From contig CM038725.1 of the NCBI GenBank assembly GCA_021613375.1, forward strand, positions 9,029,089 to 9,093,088: a stretch of 64,000 nt of DNA, read 5' to 3'. Shown piece by piece: positions 58,229 to 64,000 of the stretch. The position numbers and the translations under genes were made by a program. Source of the stretch: Megaleporinus macrocephalus. Lineage: Eukaryota; Chordata; Actinopteri; Characiformes; Anostomidae. The notes under the pieces are model-generated. The model searched no databases and had not been told where the DNA came from. It saw only the letters and a list, made by a program, of their open reading frames with translations. Each line of letters starts with the position of its first letter. Within the stretch, counting starts at the first letter, position 1.

Positions 58229-60070
58229 TTACATTTACACTCCATTATCAGTACTTTCTACTCCTTACATTTACACTCCATTATCAGTACTTTCTACCCC
58301 TTACATTTACACTCCATTATCAGTACTTTCTACCCCTTACATTTACACTCCATTATCAGTACTTTCTACTCCTTACATTTACGCTCCATTATCAGTACTT
58401 TCTACCCCTTACATTTACGCTCCATTATCAGTACTTTCTACTCCTTACATTTACGCTCCATTATCAGTACTTTCTACTCCTTACATTTACGCTCCATTAT
58501 CAGTACTTTCTACTCCTTACATTTACGCACCATTATCAGTACTTTGTACTCCTTACATTTACGCACCATTATCAGTACTTTGTACTCCTTACATTTACGC
58601 ACCATTATCAGTACTTTCTACTCCTTACATTTACGCTCCATTATCAGTACTTTCTACTCCTTACATTTACGCTCCATTATCAGTACTTTGTACTCCTTAC
58701 ATTTACGCACCATTATCAGTACTTTGTACTCCTTACATTTACGCTCCATTATCAGTACTTTTTACTCTTTACATTTACGCTACATTATCAGTACTTTCTA
58801 CTCTTTACATTTACGCTCCATTATCAGTACTTTCTACTCTTTACATTACGCTCCATTATCTGTACTTTCTACTCTTTACATTTACGCTCCATTATCTGTA
58901 CTTTCTACTCTTTACATTTACGCTCCATTATCAGTACTTTCTACTCTTTACATTTACGCTCCATTATCAGTACTTTCTACTCTTTACATTTACGCTCCAT
59001 TATCAGTACTTTCTACTCTTTACATTTACGCTCCATTATCAGTACTTTCTACTCCTTACATTTACGCTCCATTATCAGTACTTTCTACTCCTTACATTTA
59101 CACTCCATTATCAGTACTTTCTACTCTTTACATTTACGCACCATTATCAGTACTTTGTACTCCTTACATTTACGCACCATTATCAGTACTTTGTACTCCT
59201 TACATTTACGCACCATTATCAGTACTTTCTACTCCTTACATTTACGCTCCATTATCAGTACTTTCTACTCCTTACATTTACGCTCCATTATCAGTACTTT
59301 GTACTCCTTACATTTACGCTCCATTATCAGTACTTTGTACTCCTTACATTTACGCACCATTATCAGTACTTTGTACTCTTTACATTTACGCTCCATTATC
59401 AGTACTTTTTACTCTTTACATTTACGCTACATTATCAGTACTTTCTACTCTTTACATTTACGCTCCATTATCAGTACTTTCTACTCTTTACATTACGCTC
59501 CATTATCTGTACTTTCTACTCTTTACATTTACGCTCCATTATCTGTACTTTCTACTCTTTACATTTACGCTCCATTATCAGTACTTTCTACTCTTTACAT
59601 TTACGCTCCATTATCAGTACTTTCTACTCTTTACATTTACGCTCCATTATCAGTACTTTCTACTCCTTACATTTACGCTCCATTATCAGTACTTTCTACT
59701 CCTTACATTTACACTCCATTATCTGTACTTTCTACTCCTTACATTTACGCTCCATTATCAGTACTTTCTACTCCTTACATTTACACTCCATTATCAGTAC
59801 TTTCTACTCCTTACATTTACACTGCATTATCAGTATTTTCTACTCCTTACATTTACACTCCATTATCAGTACTTTTTACTCCTTACATATACACTCCATT
59901 ATCAGTACTTTCTACTCCTTACATTTACACTGCATTATCAGTACTTTCTACTCCTTACATTTACACTCCATTATCAGTACTTTCTACTCCTTACATTTAC
60001 ACTCCATTATCATTACTTTCTACTCTTTACATTTACACTCCATTATCAGTACTTTCTACTACTTACATTT
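58229..60070 (+). repeat. 36-bp minisatellite array 2 (~51 units)
   Basis: Same 36-bp unit as array 1. Most interior units have TTACGCTCC or TTACGCACC where array 1 and the outer units of this array have TTACACTCC. Other shared variants are TTTGTACTC and CTCTTTACA. Two long frames spanning it are repeat artefacts. Confidence 0.97.
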
Positions 60071-60650
60071 TAAACATAGCCTTGTTACTCCTATTTCATT
60101 TCAGCTTGTTTTTCTTCCTCTACATTTCCATTCCAGTAAAGATTATTGATAACATGTCTTTGAAGTTTGACTTTTTGCTCCATTACAATACTTATAGTGA
60201 ACTAGTCATCATATCTTCTGCTCCATGAAACATGTTAATGTTCAGTAGTACACAGATATGCTTCTTTAATATATTTACATTGTACTAAACTACATTAATT
60301 TTCAATGGGCGTATATGAGCTGAAACAGGAAGCCTAGCACATCCCAAATTTATCAACATTAACATTTTAAAATAACATTATAGTCAATATGACTTTTAGA
60401 AGAATGGGGCTTTTGGGGAGGTGGGCTAGTGCAGTATAGACCCCTGTGGTCGGCCTAAGCTTTTGACCTTAATGGCTTTTTTTCCTTAAATTACTTTTAC
60501 TTTTATACTTTAAGTAGTTCTGAAAGCAGTACTTTTACACTTCTACTGGAGTAAAAAGCTTCAGTTGATACTTCAACTTGTACAGAAGTATTTTTAAACC
60601 CTAGTATCTATACTTCTACTTGAGCAATGAATGTGAATACTTTAGCCACC
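58229..60650 (+). mobile_element. Interspersed element carrying a 36-bp minisatellite (copy B)
   Basis: Same right flank as copy A (60071-60650 versus 37584-38165). The left flank of copy A (35190-35286) is absent, so the element is truncated or was inserted without it. It ends near TGAATACTTTAGCCACC. Confidence 0.65.
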
Positions 60651-61329
60651 ACTGGATAGATCATTCCAGAGATGTGCTGCACAGTCAAAGGAACCGGTCA
60701 CAGTGCCTTTAGTGGGGCTTCTTAGAAAGTATAGATATTGTTGAAGAACTAAGCTGAAAACACGTTTGACCTCATCTTTATTAATACGGATGTATTGGTG
60801 ATTTGCATGTTTGAAGCTCTGGCAGCGTCTGGTCTTTGTGCGAGTAATCAAGATAGCACCTTCAGCTGGTGTACTTGGCTTTATTCTGAGCCCAGACCAG
60901 ACCAACAAAGCAACTGGGTGGTGGTCAATCAGGCTTTTTTACCCGATGGCTTTGGTGTGAGAACAATGCCTGCTGACTAAAACATTGGATTAAATATTAA
61001 TGGAGACGGCGGCCAGTAGTTCAGCTTGAAGTGTAAGTTCATTGAGCTTGCTTGACTTTGGTAAGCAACATTAAATTGACCTCTGACTCCCTCTATTGGT
61101 CAGTCTTTGGAAGTGACCCCCCAAAAATACTTCTGTCCTCAAAAAACATTTGGAACAAATAGGTGCTGCTTGATAAAAGTTCATCCTCATAATCAATGAT
61201 GCTTTGTTTCATAAGATATAATTCTTGTATTGCTTCCAGTGAGTTACACAAGTTACATATGTACTGGTGATTTCACTGCTGTGCACAGATATCCCAAAAT
61301 AATGACACGAAAGGCAAAGACTGGTCAAA
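60651..61329. other. No gene seen; possible LINE scrap on minus strand
   Basis: A minus-strand frame at 60642-60908 ends with FDCAAHLWNDL, faintly like the C-terminal F--AAP-LWN-LP of fish LINEs. The rest of the frame does not support this. Confidence 0.3.
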
Positions 61330-62228
61330 GAATTCACTTAAATTTTATTAAAAGCCAAGTCAAACATTAGAATACTGAAACGGCAATGTTTTTTTTCCTA
61401 CTTTTTTTGTTCCATTTTGTACAAATCACAGTGGTTTTTAAAAGTATTACAAAGGATTCATTAAAACTTTTTTTTGCAACAGCAGCAAAAACATTCTGAT
61501 TGTTGTCTTTCTTTTTTTTGTTAAAAAAAGCCCTTAATGTGTCACATGTGCTCTTTTTTCTTTTTCTTTTTTTTTTGTTTCAGTACAAATAAAAGCATAA
61601 AAAGCTCAACGAGATTAACACAAAGTGCATAATGGTTTAATAGTCATGTATTAACAGAAAGAAAAGGAGAAGGGTCCAATCAGCCTTATAGGCAGTTGCT
61701 GACCATCCTCTAACATCGAGATGGCCTTGAGACAGAGGGCCTCATGGTAGGCAATAATGGACAGTGCCGATCGCAGTTTCGGTGATGTGCTGTAATTGGC
61801 GTGTTACGTTATAAGACGTTATAAGAAATAAGGCTCAGGAAGTGAGAGAGTTGTTACCAGAGCACTTCCGTTGTTGTTTGTATTAACTTTGCATATTGTT
61901 AGTCTTTATGGTAGATCTTGTAAGAAAAGGCTGGCTCTGTCTCAAGAGTTCATTGGCTAGAAAACACAGGCTGAAGTGATTTTTAACAAAAGTTCGCTAA
62001 ATGTGGAAGAAAGCTTTGAAGGGGAAATAACAAGCAAACCTCTTGAAAAATCAAACTCAAGCAGTTTTAGGCTGTTAGCATCTGTGAGAGGGGGAAAACT
62101 GTAGGGAACTCATTAGGCAAAGGATGTGCCAGCACAAGAGGAAGCCAGTCTTTGCACTCCCAGCTTCTACGCAACAACTGAAAGTATCATTCAATCATTT
62201 GCAGCACAATGCATTGCATGCGACATTC
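61330..62228 (-). other. Candidate 3' UTR end of a minus-strand gene
   Basis: On the minus strand an AATAAA occurs at 61352-61347. GU-rich sequence follows it, and T/A-rich tracts typical of 3' UTRs precede it (61390-61620). No coding exon is visible upstream within the window, so this rests on composition and one signal. Confidence 0.25.
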
Positions 62229-62229
62229 A

Positions 62230-62953
62230 GTAACACCGTCCTGTGGTGTTCATGAAGCTACATGACACCTACATAAACCCACCATGACATAAACCTACAT
62301 TGACAAGGCGTATTCCAATAAACATCCTTTATCACAAAGACTGCCAACTCTGATGTGAAGTTGACCCAACGTTGATTTCTCCTGACAACTGACTTGTGTC
62401 ATGAAACCTTTTGGGGGGTAATGACAGGTTATAACAACTGACTTTGTAGTGTAGGGTACATTACAGTAACATAATGCTGATGATGTGACCCAAGAGCTTT
62501 GCAATCTTAAAATATTAACATCACAATGTATGATAATATGCATTTTGGAGGGATATCAAAGCACTTCCCAACTGCATGTTTGATTACATAGGCAGCATAA
62601 TTAATTAATTCTATTTAATTGGTTTAAGTTCTGAGCAATATGTGAAATGTTTAATACAAATCCTTGGATGCACAGATATTACTTATGTATAAAAGAACCG
62701 ATCACAATGAATATGATGACTATATCAAAAGATTATCTAAATTCTTAATTATTATAAATGAATAATATTATAAATCAACATAATGTGACTGAGCTACAAC
62801 ATCTGCCATTTCCTCCCAAAGAGTTTCACACCCCAACCTAATGTCCTCTGACAAGCCGGTATAAGCAATCATTAACGTTTATGTAGGTCTAAGTAGGTCA
62901 TAAAGGGCTTATGTAGGCGTCGTGAACACTGCCCTACAGTGTTAAATAGTTAC
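62230..62953. mobile_element. GGTAACAC-type DNA transposon, non-autonomous
   Basis: The left end GTAACACCGTCCTGTGG and the reverse complement of the right end GTAACTATTTAACACTGTAG form diverged inverted repeats. Both run into the shared subterminal CCTACATAAAC-type tract. Same family as 7633-8609. No transposase. Confidence 0.65.
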
Positions 62954-64000
62954 TTGGCTTTTCTGATGCTTGCGAGACTCGCGCTGTGGCCGGCCTGTAG
63001 AGGGCAACAGCGTTCTTAGTACAGTGAATGCTGTCGGGTGGGTGTGTGAGTGTCCCACAGATCCACCGCTCCCACAGCCAAGCCAGCATCATCACAGCTC
63101 TCAGCCTAAGCATGGTTTCCACTCAGCTCAGCAAAACGACGAGAGAGAGCAGGAGTTTCGCCAGGCGCGAAGACGGGAACGCAGCATAAAGACAACGGAG
63201 AACAGCAGGCTTTGCTACATAACGTCCACAGGCACTGACAGTAGGAGGAATATGATGGTCAAGTGCCTGGTTTAAGTGTATGTGTCTACTTTACAATTAT
63301 CCCAAACCTAAAGGCATTTGTAAGACGGCCCTCTCTAGAAAGGCAACAGGAGATTTTTATTTTTTAATTTTTTTTCCTTTTAAAAATCAAAGGCACAGGT
63401 AATGCCAGGAGAGGACAGCTCTTGAGTTTTCTACTTTAGCTGACAAACTACTGAGCCCTATTTGATCTTCACTATTGCAACCTGTTTGGGGGGACGGTGG
63501 AGGTGAAAAAAAGAAAACCTGACCAATGACATAACAAAATAGAAAGAAACAGTGGGTATAAGTGGTCATTTAGTGTTTTCCCCCCAAAACGTAACGCTCA
63601 TTTGAACTATTCTTGTTGTACACGGGCTCAAGATAGGAGAATAATTATCTAATGACAAAGTGCATACCTGATTCGCAATACAAGCTTTACTCACGGACGC
63701 ATGCAGCCATTCCTCATGCACATTTCCTATGTAAACGTGCATCTCTTACCAATTTCCGAAAGAGAGATTCAAGGCAATCACGTCAGGAATGACCTCATCT
63801 TTTCTCCACAATTTAGGCTAAAGTGCATAGGTGGTTTTAGTAATTATACTGTGAACGAGGGCCGGCCAATCATTAGTGCTGCTCTAGTGCTGTTGAAGAG
63901 GTCTCCAAAATCGCATCTCAAATCAAACACCATTACCTACACGGTTACAACATAAATTACTCGTCTACCAACAACAGTACAAAACCCAAAATCCATCCCG
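62954..64000. other. No gene seen; unassigned, relatively unique sequence
   Basis: Less repeat-like than the rest, with a CTCF-like GGCCTGTAGAGGGCAA at 62992-63007. The open frames at 62970-63275 and 63701-63955 carry no recognisable domain. If the minus-strand 3' UTR at 61330 is real, this stretch could be more of the same UTR or an intron. Confidence 0.35.

Noticed and set aside
58544..60228. Open frames of 357 and 509 codons with repeats
   Set aside because: Same artefact in the second 36-bp array; frame content shifts wherever a unit has a 1-bp indel.
60642..60908. Minus-strand frame ending FDCAAHLWNDL, resembling a LINE C-terminus
   Set aside because: Only about ten residues fit; the rest of the frame shows no reverse-transcriptase similarity.

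Overview
The window looks like non-coding DNA from a teleost fish chromosome. The evidence is the absence of long open reading frames outside tandem repeats, low CpG, abundant AT/CA/CTAT microsatellites, and many repeat families I recognise as typical of teleosts: Tc1/mariner fossils, V-type and other tRNA-derived SINEs, hAT and TTAA-flanked piggyBac-like MITEs, and GGTAACAC-ended elements. An ostariophysan (characin or catfish type) is my best guess from the repeat mix, but that is inference.

Only one piece of a host gene is supported. On the minus strand at 27718-27803 there is what looks like the first coding exon of a drebrin/drebrin-like (ADF-homology) protein, with a good Kozak context, a splice donor and a CpG-rich upstream region up to about 28250. 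The gene would run leftwards, so much of 1-27700 may be its first intron. I could not find exon 2. A possible minus-strand 3' UTR ends near 61330 (weak). No tRNA, rRNA, CRISPR or prokaryotic features are present.

Layout: 1-7600 is mostly unassigned sequence with a few MITEs. 7633-8609 is a three-level transposon nest. 9.5-17.2 kb holds MITEs and a 168-bp tandem repeat. 17172-17867 is a second hAT deletion derivative with a transposase relic. 19.3-22.2 kb holds a TTAA-flanked MITE together with a paralogous copy of its empty target site, a LINE 3' end and a tandem repeat. 22.4-24.3 kb has a SINE and a LINE tail. 25.5-26.9 kb is a CTAT-type array. 27.7-28.3 kb is the exon and CpG region. 28.3-34.6 kb holds repeats and Tc1 fossils. 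35.2-38.2 kb is an element carrying a 36-bp minisatellite. 38.3-40.7 kb has a SINE, a Tc1 fossil and a hAT-like element. 45.3-46.9 kb is a duplicated segment. 48.67-50.56 kb is a ~25-bp minisatellite. 52.1-53.3 kb is a SINE whose head has expanded into a 20-bp array. 53.5-56.4 kb has a Tc1 fossil, a hAT BED-finger relic and an inverted repeat. 58.2-60.6 kb is a second copy of the 36-bp minisatellite element. 61.3-64 kb has a putative 3' UTR and a GGTAACAC-type element.

The main discovery is a recurring theme: several minisatellites here grew out of transposable elements, some from their termini. The 20-bp array is about 44 tandem copies of a SINE's pol III A-box region. The ~25-bp array is about 75 copies of a Tc1/mariner terminal inverted repeat and starts at an inverted TIR-TIR junction. 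The 36-bp array lies inside two copies of one interspersed element, and each copy has its own homogenised variant. Very long apparent reading frames in the 36-bp arrays are artefacts of a repeat length divisible by three.
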